Translations under genes and position numbers: made by a program | Source: Bryobacterales bacterium | Lineage (GTDB): Bacteria; Acidobacteriota; Terriglobia; Bryobacterales; Bryobacteraceae | Length of the DNA stretch: 64,000 bases | Direction: 5' to 3' | Assembly (NCBI GenBank): GCA_003164035.1 | Contig: PLRS01000055.1 | Coordinates: 1 to 64,000, forward strand | Notes under the pieces: model-generated | Told to the model about the DNA's origin: nothing | The model's input: the letters and a program-made list of their open reading frames with translations, nothing else | Databases searched by the model: none | In this document: piece by piece, positions 50,323 through 58,076 of the stretch | Numbering within the stretch: the stretch's first letter is position 1 | How the letters are laid out: each line of letters begins with the position of its first letter

Positions 50323-50805
50323 CTACGAAAAATCGATGGCCGCGATGACGATCTGCGGCAGGACCTGGTTCCAACTTTCCGGCACACTGTCGAAAGCCAG
50401 GCGGAAGGGTTTGGTTTCGCCGGGCGCCAGGCGGCCTTTTACGATGGCCACCCGCTCGCGCAGCACCACCTGCTGGTTCGGGTCGTAGAAAACACAATAG
50501 ATGACGGCAGAGGCGATCACCCGATTGCCGGTGTTGCCCACGTTGCCGGTGATCTCCACGATGGACTGCTTCAGGTAGCTCTCATGAGCTTGCATCTCCA
50601 CGTGCGAAATAGGCAGAAATCCGTTTCTCACGTACGTGCGGGCGTCTCCGGTAAGCGGCGGAGGCGGAGCGGGAGGCTGGCTGGCGGCACGATTCAGGTA
50701 GTAGAAACAGCCCAGCCCCACCGCCAGTGCGAGCACGATGACGATGGCGGCCGGCGGGATGGAGAGCTTTTGCCTTTCCTTGGTTTGGGATTTATTTTCC
50801 ACCAA
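50323..50805 (-). CDS. Single-pass membrane protein of DUF2393 type
   Basis: 160 aa. N-terminal cytoplasmic basic stretch, then one helix (AAIVIVLALAVGLGCFYYL, about 19-37), Pro-rich linker, and an extracytoplasmic beta domain. ESYLKQSIVEITGNVGNTGNRVIASAVIYCVFYDPNQQVVLRERVAIVKG resembles FxLYD/DUF2393-like domains. Function unknown. Its start overlaps the pmbA-like gene by 14 nt and it is followed 10 nt later by the phosphatase gene, so it belongs to the same operon. Confidence 0.75.
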   Translation of the reverse strand: MVENKSQTKERQKLSIPPAAIVIVLALAVGLGCFYYLNRAASQPPAPPPPLTGDARTYVRNGFLPISHVEMQAHESYLKQSIVEITGNVGNTGNRVIASAVIYCVFYDPNQQVVLRERVAIVKGRLAPGETKPFRLAFDSVPESWNQVLPQIVIAAIDFS

Positions 50806-52147
50806 CGGTCATTTCTCCGATCTTGAGCGTGGGAGCGGCCATGGAGCCGCGGAATTCCAGGTCCGACCCGATCGCCTCCAAGCCCATCAACATCTCCGCC
50901 AGGTTACCGGCGATAGTCACTTCCGACACCGCAAACGCCAGCTCGCCGTTACGGATCCAAAGGCCGGCCGCGCCGCGGGAGTAATCGCCGGTGGTGACAT
51001 TGACGCCCTGGCCGATCAGCTCGGTTACGAAAAAGCCGTCGGCAATCTCCGCCACGATCCGCTCCGGCGATTGGACACCGTTTTCCACGTAAAAGTTCCC
51101 GTGGCCGATTCCGGCGTTGCCTGTGAGCCCGCGGCTCGCGTTGCCGGTGGTCTTCATGCCCAGCTTGCGCGCCGCATAGGTGTTCAGCAGATAGCTCTTT
51201 AGCACGCCGCGCTCGATGACCACGGTCCGCCGCGATGGCACGCCCTCGTCGTCGAAGGGTGAGGACCCGAATAGACCCGGCATGGTGGCATCGTCGACGA
51301 GGGTCAGGTTTTCGCTGGCCACCTTTTGGCCGAGCTTGCCCGCCAGAAACGACTCGTGCCGGTAGATCAGCATGCCGTGAACGGCCTCGAACAGGTTTCC
51401 GACAAGCGACGCGGCTACCCGCGGCTCGAATACTACCGGCACCTTTTGGGTCGGGACCTTCACCGGTTTCAGGCGGCGCAGCGCGCGCGCCGCGGCGGTC
51501 TTGCCGACCTGCTCGGGCGATTCCAACCGGTCGAGGGATCGCGCCGCGCTGGACCAGTAGTCGCGCTCCATGGAATCGCCGTCGCGCGCCACCGGAACGG
51601 CGGAGATGGAACAGTAGCTGGTAGCGTATTCGCCGGCGAAACCGCGGGAGTTGGTGAAGACGTGGCGGCCCAGATAGGTTTCAAAGCCGGCGCCTTCGGA
51701 ATTGAAGATACGCGGATCGGCATCGAGAGCGGCGGCCTCGGCACGCCGGGCGGCATCGATTTTGTAGCTGGTATCGAGCGCCCCCACCTCCGGCGAGCAT
51801 AGCTTCAGATCGCTGGCCACCGACCCCAGTTCTTCCGGCTCGGGCAGGCCGGCGTGCGGATCCGCGGTGGTGATGGCGGCCAGCTCGATGGCCGAATCCA
51901 CCAGCTTCCTAATGCCTTCGGGAGATAAATCCGACGTATAGGACGAGCCCGTATAGCGTCCGCGCAAAATCCGCAATCCCATGCCTCGTGAGCCGGCTTC
52001 CTTCACGCTTTCGATTTCGCGCATGCGGATATTGGCGGAAAACTCGTCGCCTTCCGAAATGGTGCATTCGGCGTCGCTAGCGCCCGCATCCAAGCAACGC
52101 CTGACTACGTCCCGCGCCAGTTCCATCAAGTGATTGTCGCCCGCCAT
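50792..52147 (-). CDS. pmbA: TldD/PmbA-family protein (TldE/PmbA-like)
   Basis: 451 aa. MRELARDVV-type N-terminus, then SVKEAGSRGMGLRILRGRYTGSSYTSDLS (beta-rich entry), LVGNLFEAVHGMLIYRHESFLAGKLGQKV, VPSRRTVVIERGVLKSYLLNTYAARKLG and TELIGQGVNVTTGDYSRGAAGLWIRNGE near the end. The HExxxH zinc motif of TldD is absent, so this is the TldE/PmbA subunit type. TldD-TldE complexes degrade short unfolded peptides, including antitoxins and microcin precursors. No tldD is seen in this window. First gene of the pmbA-DUF2393-PP2C-nnr-tsaE operon. Confidence 0.92.
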   Translation of the reverse strand: MAGDNHLMELARDVVRRCLDAGASDAECTISEGDEFSANIRMREIESVKEAGSRGMGLRILRGRYTGSSYTSDLSPEGIRKLVDSAIELAAITTADPHAGLPEPEELGSVASDLKLCSPEVGALDTSYKIDAARRAEAAALDADPRIFNSEGAGFETYLGRHVFTNSRGFAGEYATSYCSISAVPVARDGDSMERDYWSSAARSLDRLESPEQVGKTAAARALRRLKPVKVPTQKVPVVFEPRVAASLVGNLFEAVHGMLIYRHESFLAGKLGQKVASENLTLVDDATMPGLFGSSPFDDEGVPSRRTVVIERGVLKSYLLNTYAARKLGMKTTGNASRGLTGNAGIGHGNFYVENGVQSPERIVAEIADGFFVTELIGQGVNVTTGDYSRGAAGLWIRNGELAFAVSEVTIAGNLAEMLMGLEAIGSDLEFRGSMAAPTLKIGEMTVGGK

Positions 52148-52326
52148 ATCTCACAGGCTAACATCCTGGCGGCGGCAAGCTGTACGGCTAGTACGCCGAG
52201 ACGACTCTCCGAACCCTGGCCGGTTTCGCAGTGATCGCGATGGAAAAGCGGATGGCAAGGCTCCCCAGTCCCCTCAATCGGGCAGAGGCACGGCATTTGA
52301 ATCGTTCCCATGCGATGGCCGTCTAG

Positions 52327-52382
52327 CACTCGCAATATCACCGTCGAAGCTCCTTGATATACTCGGATTGCGAGTGTATAGT
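52327..52382 (+). promoter_or_regulatory. Strong promoter with embedded palindrome (likely operator) before the RHH gene
   Basis: TTGATA (52354-52359), 17-bp spacer, TATAGT (52377-52382): close to consensus. The spacer holds ACTCGGATTGCGAGT (52361-52375), a palindrome with a 5-nt centre. CACTCGCAAT at 52327-52336 is the exact inverse of ATTGCGAGTG at 52367-52376. Both arms are well placed for a ribbon-helix-helix repressor, i.e. autoregulation by the next gene. Confidence 0.65.
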
Positions 52383-52406
52383 GAGTGTAGAGGTCAATAA
52401 CAAGCG

Positions 52407-52661
52407 ATGAAGAGAATTCAACTGGAGTTGCCGGAAGAGCGGCTTAACGAACTGGAACGGCTCATGGAGCAAACCGGCACCGCCACAAAGAAGGACTTGC
52501 TAAACGATGCCTTGACACTGTTCGAGTGGGCCCTGCATGAGCGGCAGGCCGGCAGGAAAATCGCCTCCGTGGACGAGCAGAACCAGCGGTATAAAGAGCT
52601 GGTGATGGCGAGTTTGGAGCGTGGAAAAACATCGGATAGATCCGGTGCCGTGGCCTTCTAA
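52407..52661 (+). CDS. Ribbon-helix-helix (CopG-like) DNA-binding protein
   Basis: 84 aa. MKRIQLELPEERLNELERLMEQTGTATKKDLLNDALTLFEWAL fits a beta-strand followed by two helices, the RHH fold of CopG/MetJ-type regulators. The C-terminal half (NQRYKELVMASLERG) is helical and may contact a partner. It is transcribed from a strong promoter with a palindromic operator and is followed without a gap (TAAATG) by a small membrane protein gene. Probably the autoregulator of a two-gene unit. Confidence 0.78.
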   Translation: MKRIQLELPEERLNELERLMEQTGTATKKDLLNDALTLFEWALHERQAGRKIASVDEQNQRYKELVMASLERGKTSDRSGAVAF

Positions 52662-52871
52662 ATGAGCGAAGCATCCGAGCCGACCGGCCGTAACGCCTCG
52701 ATCGTCAAGGCAAAAACCGAACGCCTTGCGGCGCGTGAGATATTCACGGCGGAACGGGACGAACGGCTCGACCCGTTTCGGGTGCGAATTACCGGGCTGC
52801 TCATTGGGCTCGTATTCGTGGCGATGTTGCCACACAGTGGTCTCACGGCGGCGCCGCTGGGTGGAGGGTAG
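52662..52871 (+). CDS. Small single-pass membrane protein, partner of the RHH protein
   Basis: 69 aa. Charged N-terminal half (ASIVKAKTERLAAREIFTAERDERLDPFRVR), one hydrophobic helix (ITGLLIGLVFVAMLPHSGL, about 43-61), and a short Gly/Pro tail. The ATG follows the RHH stop codon directly, so it is coupled. No family is recognised. An RHH regulator plus a tiny membrane protein recalls toxin-antitoxin operons, but activity is not shown. Confidence 0.6.
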   Translation: MSEASEPTGRNASIVKAKTERLAAREIFTAERDERLDPFRVRITGLLIGLVFVAMLPHSGLTAAPLGGG

Positions 52872-52878
52872 GCCGCGC

Positions 52879-54633
52879 TCACCGGCCGCCGGCTAGCATC
52901 ATTTGATATTGCCGCTCGGCTTCGGGGTCGGGTTCGAGCTTGCGCTCCAGGTAAAACGCCATCCAGCGGCGGGAATCGGCGTTGTCGTTAAGGTGCTGAA
53001 ACAGCTTGGCCATGCCGCGAGCGCAGTTGGGCTCGGAGGGCACCAGGCGGATGTGTTCGGTACACTCGTCCTCCATTGCCGGGACGATCTCCGTATTGGC
53101 GAGCGGTGCGACGCCCGGCGGCGGTTGGCGCATGAAAACGGCCGCCACCGTATCCTTATAGACCAGCTTCCAGACCGTCTGCGCGGGGTTCGCCAGCGCC
53201 ACCATGAGCATGTGCGGTTCGCCGGCTGTGTATTCGAAACCGTTGACGACGATGGTTTCGATGCCGAAATCGTCGAGGATCTGGAGCGGCGGCTTGCCGG
53301 TGTCGATGTAATAGGTCAGCAGGCGGTAATCGCGATAGACGGTCTCATTCAGCAGACGGCCATCGACGAAGATCTGGTCGAGCGGCCAGAGACGCCACAT
53401 CAGGTAACCGCCATCCTCCAGGTGGTTGTAGATTCGTCCGGTGATGTGGTGCGCGAGCAGGAAATCGGCCGCGCCGGCGGGGCGAGTGGCCAACTGGGCA
53501 TGGAAACGGAGGGACTTACCCTCCGCAATCCGCACCACCCCAATGGTCAGGATGGCCGCGGCGATGGCGAACTGGGCGGCGGCCGGCAGCGGGCGCGTCT
53601 TCCAGGGAAAGTAGGTGGCGATCAGGACCGGGGCGAACAAGCCGATGAAGATGACGTTGCGGATGGCGTAGACGCCGGCCAGGCCGAACAGAGCGAACAG
53701 GAGCACGTCGACGAAGCGGGCTTTGCGGCGCGCCCACAGCAGCACCGCCGCGCCGGCCACGAGCAGGAGCACGAAACCACCGGGAGGCCAGAGCACGGCA
53801 GGGCGCCATTCGGCAATCACCGAGAGCATTTTGCTCTGGCGGAAATAGAGGATAGTTGTTACGGCGTTCCAACCGTTAGGATTGGCCAGGGAGGCGAGAA
53901 CGGTGGCGACGGAGGCGAGCCACAAACGGAATTCGCCGGCGCGAGGCTGGCCGCGCAGGCGCTGGTAGAGCGCTTCGGCGCAAAAGGCGCCCACCAGAAT
54001 CCAGCTCATGATGAAACCGCCATGGAAATTCGCCCATAAGAGCGCCAGCGGCGGCAGCAGCCAAAGCGGACGCCGCGCGTCCAGGACGAGCAGGAACACC
54101 GCTGTAAAGAAGATGGTGAACAGGTGTGGCCGGTCGGTAGCGGACAAGTAGAGCACGGCGACCGGAGCCAGCGAGGCCGCAATGGAAAGGTAAAACCGCG
54201 CGGTGCGGCGCCAGGCGAGGAGGCCGACGGCGGCGCACGCGGCCATCAGCAGCAGGGCGCGGAGCAGCACCAGCGCGCCGTAGCCGCCGAGCCGGAAAAT
54301 AGGGTAGAAGACGACTTCGGTCAGCCACTCCTGGGTGAGGTTGAAGTGGCGGACAATATCTTCGCCGGGATACGCCGGCCCGCGCAGATAGGTGGCGAAA
54401 CCGAACGGATCGGGCACCGGCAGGCGGTGGTGCTCCAGAACGTATTTGCCCATTTCGAGATGCCACCAGCCGTCGTTGGAATGGAACGGCTCCGAGAAGC
54501 AGCAAAGCAGCGTGAAGCCGGCGAGGATCAATACCAGCGGGTGCAGCCAATGGGGCGCAACCGCGGAAGCCGGAGCTGGGGCCGGACGTTGAGGCGCTGG
54601 CACGGCCGCACGGCGAGAGGGACGTCGCGACAT
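52879..54633 (-). CDS. Polytopic membrane protein, GT-C glycosyltransferase-like, with C-terminal soluble part
   Basis: 584 aa. After a Pro/Ala-rich N-terminus (about 30 residues) come about 10-11 membrane helices (first LHPLVLILAGFTLLCCF). The first loop holds NDGWWHLEMGKYVLEHHRLPVPDPF, with an acidic pair like the catalytic loop of GT-C enzymes (HSNDGWWHLE). Later: NLTQEWLTEVVFYPIFRLGGYG, RPHLFTIFFTAVFLLVLD, ANPNGWN. The last 200 residues form a soluble domain (LLAHHITGRIYNHLEDGGYLMW, DQIFVDGRLLNETVYRDY). Probably transfers a lipid-linked sugar; this is inference from topology and loop motif. Confidence 0.75.
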   Translation of the reverse strand: MSRRPSRRAAVPAPQRPAPAPASAVAPHWLHPLVLILAGFTLLCCFSEPFHSNDGWWHLEMGKYVLEHHRLPVPDPFGFATYLRGPAYPGEDIVRHFNLTQEWLTEVVFYPIFRLGGYGALVLLRALLLMAACAAVGLLAWRRTARFYLSIAASLAPVAVLYLSATDRPHLFTIFFTAVFLLVLDARRPLWLLPPLALLWANFHGGFIMSWILVGAFCAEALYQRLRGQPRAGEFRLWLASVATVLASLANPNGWNAVTTILYFRQSKMLSVIAEWRPAVLWPPGGFVLLLVAGAAVLLWARRKARFVDVLLFALFGLAGVYAIRNVIFIGLFAPVLIATYFPWKTRPLPAAAQFAIAAAILTIGVVRIAEGKSLRFHAQLATRPAGAADFLLAHHITGRIYNHLEDGGYLMWRLWPLDQIFVDGRLLNETVYRDYRLLTYYIDTGKPPLQILDDFGIETIVVNGFEYTAGEPHMLMVALANPAQTVWKLVYKDTVAAVFMRQPPPGVAPLANTEIVPAMEDECTEHIRLVPSEPNCARGMAKLFQHLNDNADSRRWMAFYLERKLEPDPEAERQYQMMLAGGR

Positions 54634-54833
54634 GGGATACGTAATTCTAGCACCGGGCCAAAGGCGCCCAGGCCGTCAGGAACGGGCGCGATGCGGCCAT
54701 ATGTCAGCGGACCACTGGCCACCGGCGACCCATCCAGCCTACAGCCGGATCCCGGGGGAGTCGGTGAGGGGCAATGCAATTACTGAGCTGCTAACGAGGT
54801 TCGGCCGGTTTTACACTGAGAAGAGGAGGACTC

Positions 54834-54962
54834 ATGAGCGACGGTCGCGAGGAACGCGAGGAAACTGAGAAGCGCCGCGAGCAGGAAAAGCGAGAGAATC
54901 GCGAGGACCGGACCGACCGCGGCGATGTGGATGAGTGGGAACCGGAACGGGTTGACTCCTAG
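54834..54962 (+). CDS. Small highly charged protein (42 aa)
   Basis: ATG 54834, stop TAG 54960-54962. The start is preceded by AAGAGGAGGACTC, one of the best Shine-Dalgarno sequences in the window. The protein is almost all Glu, Arg, Lys and Asp (for example REEREETEKRREQEKREN) and should form a single helix or be disordered. No family recognised. The strong ribosome binding site supports real translation. The following frame (54964) starts 1 nt after its stop. Confidence 0.55.
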   Translation: MSDGREEREETEKRREQEKRENREDRTDRGDVDEWEPERVDS

Positions 54963-54963
54963 C

Positions 54964-55196
54964 ATGCCGCGAGAGCTGTTCTCAAGCATTGTGGAAATCG
55001 ACGCAATCGGTCCCGATTTGGCGACCCGTCTGACGACGCTACTCACCGGCGCGGCCAATAGCCGGCAGGCGCCGGCTCGTTGCGTGTCGAAACGATCTAC
55101 GACGAACGGCGTGCGCGCATGAAACTCATCCTGGTGGGTGACATGGAGGCCAACGCCTTCATGTTCAATCTGATTCGCGCGGCTGTGGAGGACTAA
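54964..55196 (+). pseudogene. Frameshifted or spurious ORF between the small charged protein and DUF4180
   Basis: From ATG 54964 one frame encodes PRELFSSIVEIDAIGPDLATRLTTLLTGAANS, then degenerates. From about 55080 another frame reads LRVETIYDERRARMKLILVGDMEANAFMFNLIRAAVED and stops at 55194-55196, 4 nt before the DUF4180 ATG. Each half looks protein-like and a one-base shift would join them into about 77 residues. Either a genuine gene broken by a frameshift or two chance frames. I do not recognise a family. Confidence 0.4.
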
Positions 55197-55199
55197 TGG

Positions 55200-55583
55200 A
55201 TGCCCGCCAGAGCATACGAGATTCACGGCGTTCGTGTATTCGAGTGCGCGCCGGAAGGGCCGCGGCCGCGCAACGATCGCGATGCGGTCGAGCTGATGAG
55301 CGCGGCATGGGAGCATGGCGCGGGCCTTATTGTCATTCCCGTCGAGCAGCTCGGCGGCGACTTTTTCCGTCTTAGCAGCGGCATTGCCGGCGAGATCCTC
55401 CAGAAATTCGCCACCTACGGCGTACGCGTAGCCATCGTCGGCGATATCTCCGGCTACGTAGCCGCGAGCGCCTCCTTGCGGGACTTTGTGTACGAGTCGA
55501 ACCGAGGCGGCCACATCTGGTTCGTGCCAAACCTGGAGGAACTCGGCCGGCGGCTGAAAGACCGGGCGAAACGCGAAGATTGA
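55200..55583 (+). CDS. DUF4180 domain protein
   Basis: 127 aa. DUF4180 hallmarks: GAGLIVIPVEQLGGDFFRLSSGIAGEILQKFATYGVRVAIVGDISGYVAASASLRDFVYESNRGGHIWFV. The DUF4180 fold is a small STAS-like alpha/beta domain; its role is unknown. The ATG at 55200 follows the preceding stop by 3 nt, so it is probably cotranscribed with the small ORFs upstream. Confidence 0.88.
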   Translation: MPARAYEIHGVRVFECAPEGPRPRNDRDAVELMSAAWEHGAGLIVIPVEQLGGDFFRLSSGIAGEILQKFATYGVRVAIVGDISGYVAASASLRDFVYESNRGGHIWFVPNLEELGRRLKDRAKRED

Positions 55584-55618
55584 GACCGTTCGATCTTCTC
55601 TTTTTATTCGCCTTGTGA

Positions 55619-55624
55619 TATAGT
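55619..55624 (+). promoter_or_regulatory. TATAGT -10 box 7 nt before the DinB start
   Basis: TATAGT at 55619-55624 and ATG at 55632 are separated by 7 nt, the same geometry as at 6838. A GTG start at 55623 would lie inside the box and is unlikely. Suggests a leaderless mRNA. Confidence 0.4.
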
Positions 55625-55631
55625 GTGGCCC

Positions 55632-56117
55632 ATGAGCCCACAACCCGAACAAAACACATTCGCCGATCAATTGCTTGCCAGCAAGGAATTCTTCGAGCGC
55701 TCCACCCGGGTCCTCGATGAGGCCGACTCCGGGTTCCGTCCGAAAAAAGGAATGATGACGGTCGCGCAACAGGTCGCGCACGCGGCGCAGACGCTCGCCT
55801 GGTTTATCGAGGGCGCATCCCGGCCCGAAGGTTTCGACCTCGATTTTGCCAAACAAGCTGCCGCCCTGGAGAGCGCGACCTCGCTCGCCGCCGCGCGGCA
55901 GTCGCTCGAAACGGCCTACGCGAACGCCATCGGCTTTCTCCGCTCACACAGCGCGGAAGATTTGGCCGGGCCGCTGCCGCCCGGCCCGGTCATGGGCGGC
56001 CAACCGACCAGCGAAATCGTATGGGCCATGGTGGAGCACACCGCGCATCATCGCGGCGCTTTGACCGTCTACTCGCGCCTGCTGGGGAAAGTCCCCCCGA
56101 TGCCCTACGGGGGGTGA
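55632..56117 (+). CDS. DinB-family protein
   Basis: 161 aa from ATG 55632. A four-helix DinB/YfiT bundle: FADQLLASKEFFERSTRVLDEADSGFRPKKGMMTVAQQVAHAAQTLAWFIEGA carries the first His ligand (AQQVAHAAQ). EIVWAMVEHTAHHRGALTVYSRLLGKVPPMPYGG carries the HTAHHRG metal site and the conserved end. These proteins bind a divalent metal and often act as thiol S-transferases; the substrate is unknown. Confidence 0.92.
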   Translation: MSPQPEQNTFADQLLASKEFFERSTRVLDEADSGFRPKKGMMTVAQQVAHAAQTLAWFIEGASRPEGFDLDFAKQAAALESATSLAAARQSLETAYANAIGFLRSHSAEDLAGPLPPGPVMGGQPTSEIVWAMVEHTAHHRGALTVYSRLLGKVPPMPYGG

Positions 56118-56183
56118 ACGGATCGGGTCGGCACCGGCTGCATGGGAAGCCTTCCGGCGCGAGCGGGAAAGAGTGCCGGTTGC

Positions 56184-56231
56184 AGGGCCACAAGAAACGA
56201 TGGTCTGCCCGGTCTGCCCAGGTCTGCCCAC
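56184..56231. repeat. Partial GGTCTGCCC hairpin with three tandem units
   Basis: GGGCCACAAGAAACGATGG matches the loop and right arm of the hairpin at 31029. Three tandem copies of GGTCTGCCC(A) follow at 56202-56230. It lies between DinB and fliJ (convergent genes). Confidence 0.75.
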
Positions 56232-56265
56232 GGTGACCCCGCCACAACCAAAGGCGGACAGCGCT

Positions 56266-56724
56266 CTACCGGCTCCGGCTTTCCGCCCGCCGGCGTTCGG
56301 TCCACTGGGCCAGATAATTCTCCGCGGCGGTTTGTTCGATCTCCGCGTTGCCGGCATGGACCCATTCAACCCGGCGATGCTGCTTCAACCGCTCCAGCAG
56401 GCGGCACCGCCGCCGCGCTTCGAGTAATACGGCTTCGATCTCGGCCAGCTTTCGCCCTTCTTCGGCGCGCCGCTTGGCGAGTTGTTGGCGGCGTGCGTCC
56501 ACGTACTCCCGGAAGGCCCCCAGCGCAGCCAGATCGCTACCGTTCAAATTGGGATCGGCGCGAACCTCGGTCTCGGCGGCGGACCGCTGTTCGGCCAGCA
56601 GCGCGCGCTCGCGATCGAGTTCCGCCAATGCCGCCAGTTGGCGGCGGAAGCGGCCGTCGGCCAGTTCCAACTCGGTTTGCCGCCATTCCAGCACGCGGGC
56701 CAGCCTGAACTCGAAGGATTTCAC
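56266..56724 (-). CDS. fliJ: Flagellar export chaperone FliJ
   Basis: 152 aa from GTG 56724, which overlaps the fliI stop (GTGA). It begins VKSFEFRLARVLEWRQTELELADGRF, the FliJ start, and the rest is one long coiled coil rich in Arg, Glu and Ala (REYVDARRQQLAKRRAEEGRKLAEIEAVLLEARRR). FliJ helps the FliI ATPase couple to FlhA in flagellar export. Low sequence conservation is usual for this family; the position at the end of the fliF-fliI operon supports the call. Confidence 0.82.
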   Translation of the reverse strand: MKSFEFRLARVLEWRQTELELADGRFRRQLAALAELDRERALLAEQRSAAETEVRADPNLNGSDLAALGAFREYVDARRQQLAKRRAEEGRKLAEIEAVLLEARRRCRLLERLKQHRRVEWVHAGNAEIEQTAAENYLAQWTERRRAESRSR

Positions 56725-58076
56725 GATTTTCGCGCTCCGGCGGGCACTTTCGCGGCGCCATCCAGACGGTTCGCCAGCTCTTCCAGGCCATGCAGCGTTT
56801 CCGGAAGCGCGGCGTGGGTGGTGTGCTCCTGCCGCAGGAAATCGAGCAAGGCGGGACGCTGTTGGACACTGGCATCGAGGACCGGGTTCGAGCCGGCCGC
56901 ATAGGCGCCGAGCTGGATCAGGTCCTCGGCGTCGCGATAGGCCGCCAGCGCCGCGCGCACCTTGCCCGCGGCCTGCTTCTGCGCCGGCGAGGCCAACGCG
57001 CCGGTGAGACGGCTGACCGATTCGAGCACGTCGATGGCCGGATAGTGGCCCTGCGCCGCCAGCTTGCGCGACAGAATAATGTGGCCGTCCAGAATCGCGC
57101 GGACCGCGTCGCAGATCGGCTCGTTGAAATCGTCGCCCTCCACCAACACGGTGAAGAAGCCGGTAATCGAGCCGCGGCGAAAATTGCCGGCGCGCTCCAG
57201 CACCTTGGGCAGAAGTTGAAAAACCGAAGGCGTATATCCCTTCTGGCTGGGTGGTTCGCCGGCCGCCAGGCCAATCTCGCGTTGCGCCATCGCCAGCCGC
57301 GTCACCGAATCCATCACCAGCAGCACGCTGGCTCCCTGGTCTCGGAAATATTCGGCCACGGCCAACGCCACGAAACAGGCGCGGACGCGCAGCGGGGCGG
57401 GACGCTCGCTGGTGGCGCACACCACCACCGAGCGTTTGCGGCCTTCCGGCCCGAGTTCGTTCTCGAGAAAGCCGCGCACTTCGCGGTTGCGCTCGCCGAT
57501 CATCCCGATGACCGTGACGTCCGCCGAGTTCTGGCGCGACATGGCGCCCAGCAGCGTGCTCTTGCCCACCCCGCTGCCGCCGAAAATTCCGATGCGCTGC
57601 CCTTTGCCGCAAGGAAGAAGGCTATCGATGGCTCGGATACCGGTGACCAGCGGCTGGGAAATGTGCTCGCGGTCCAGCGGATTGCCGGGGGTGCCATACA
57701 AGCTGTAGGTATCCGCCGCGGCAACCGGCGGCCCGCCATCGATGGGCTTGCCGAAACCGTCGATGACCCGCCCAAGCAGGGCGGGGCCGACGGAAACGCG
57801 GGCCTGTTCGGCGCGCGCCACCACCGCGCAGCCCAACTGGAGACCGTCGGTTTCCTCCAGCGGCATGGACAGAACCCGTCCGTCCCGAAAGCCGATCACC
57901 TGCGTACGCAGCCGCCGGCCGGCGCCGATCTCGATCTCGCAGAAGTCGCCGATACCCGCCCGCGGACCGCGCGACTCGATCAGCATGCCGACGACTTCGG
58001 TCACCGTGCCGGTCCAACGCATCGGGTCCAGACGGTCGAGATCCTGGCCATACCCGGCGAGCGAAATCCGCTCCAT
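56721..58076 (-). CDS. fliI: Flagellum-specific ATPase FliI
   Basis: 451 aa. F1-beta-like export ATPase: GIRAIDSLLPCGKGQRIGIFGGSGVGKSTLLGAMSRQ (Walker A GGSGVGKST), RKRSVVVCATSERPAPLRVRACF, SVLLVMDSVTRLAMAQREIGLAAGEPPSQKGYTPSVF (Walker B LLVMD) and SITGFFTVLVEGDDFNEPICD. Overlaps fliH by 1 nt (TGATG) and fliJ by 4 nt. The DELSEED-like region is replaced by a short loop as usual. Confidence 0.96.
   Translation of the reverse strand: MERISLAGYGQDLDRLDPMRWTGTVTEVVGMLIESRGPRAGIGDFCEIEIGAGRRLRTQVIGFRDGRVLSMPLEETDGLQLGCAVVARAEQARVSVGPALLGRVIDGFGKPIDGGPPVAAADTYSLYGTPGNPLDREHISQPLVTGIRAIDSLLPCGKGQRIGIFGGSGVGKSTLLGAMSRQNSADVTVIGMIGERNREVRGFLENELGPEGRKRSVVVCATSERPAPLRVRACFVALAVAEYFRDQGASVLLVMDSVTRLAMAQREIGLAAGEPPSQKGYTPSVFQLLPKVLERAGNFRRGSITGFFTVLVEGDDFNEPICDAVRAILDGHIILSRKLAAQGHYPAIDVLESVSRLTGALASPAQKQAAGKVRAALAAYRDAEDLIQLGAYAAGSNPVLDASVQQRPALLDFLRQEHTTHAALPETLHGLEELANRLDGAAKVPAGARKS

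Noticed and set aside
52126-52341. 71-codon minus-strand frame overlapping the pmbA start and running through the RHH promoter region.
   Set aside because: It overlaps the real pmbA start and the operator, has no ribosome binding site and no family resemblance.
56202-56231. Three tandem GGTCTGCCC units considered as a CRISPR-like array.
   Set aside because: Units are adjacent with no spacers, and no cas gene is near.
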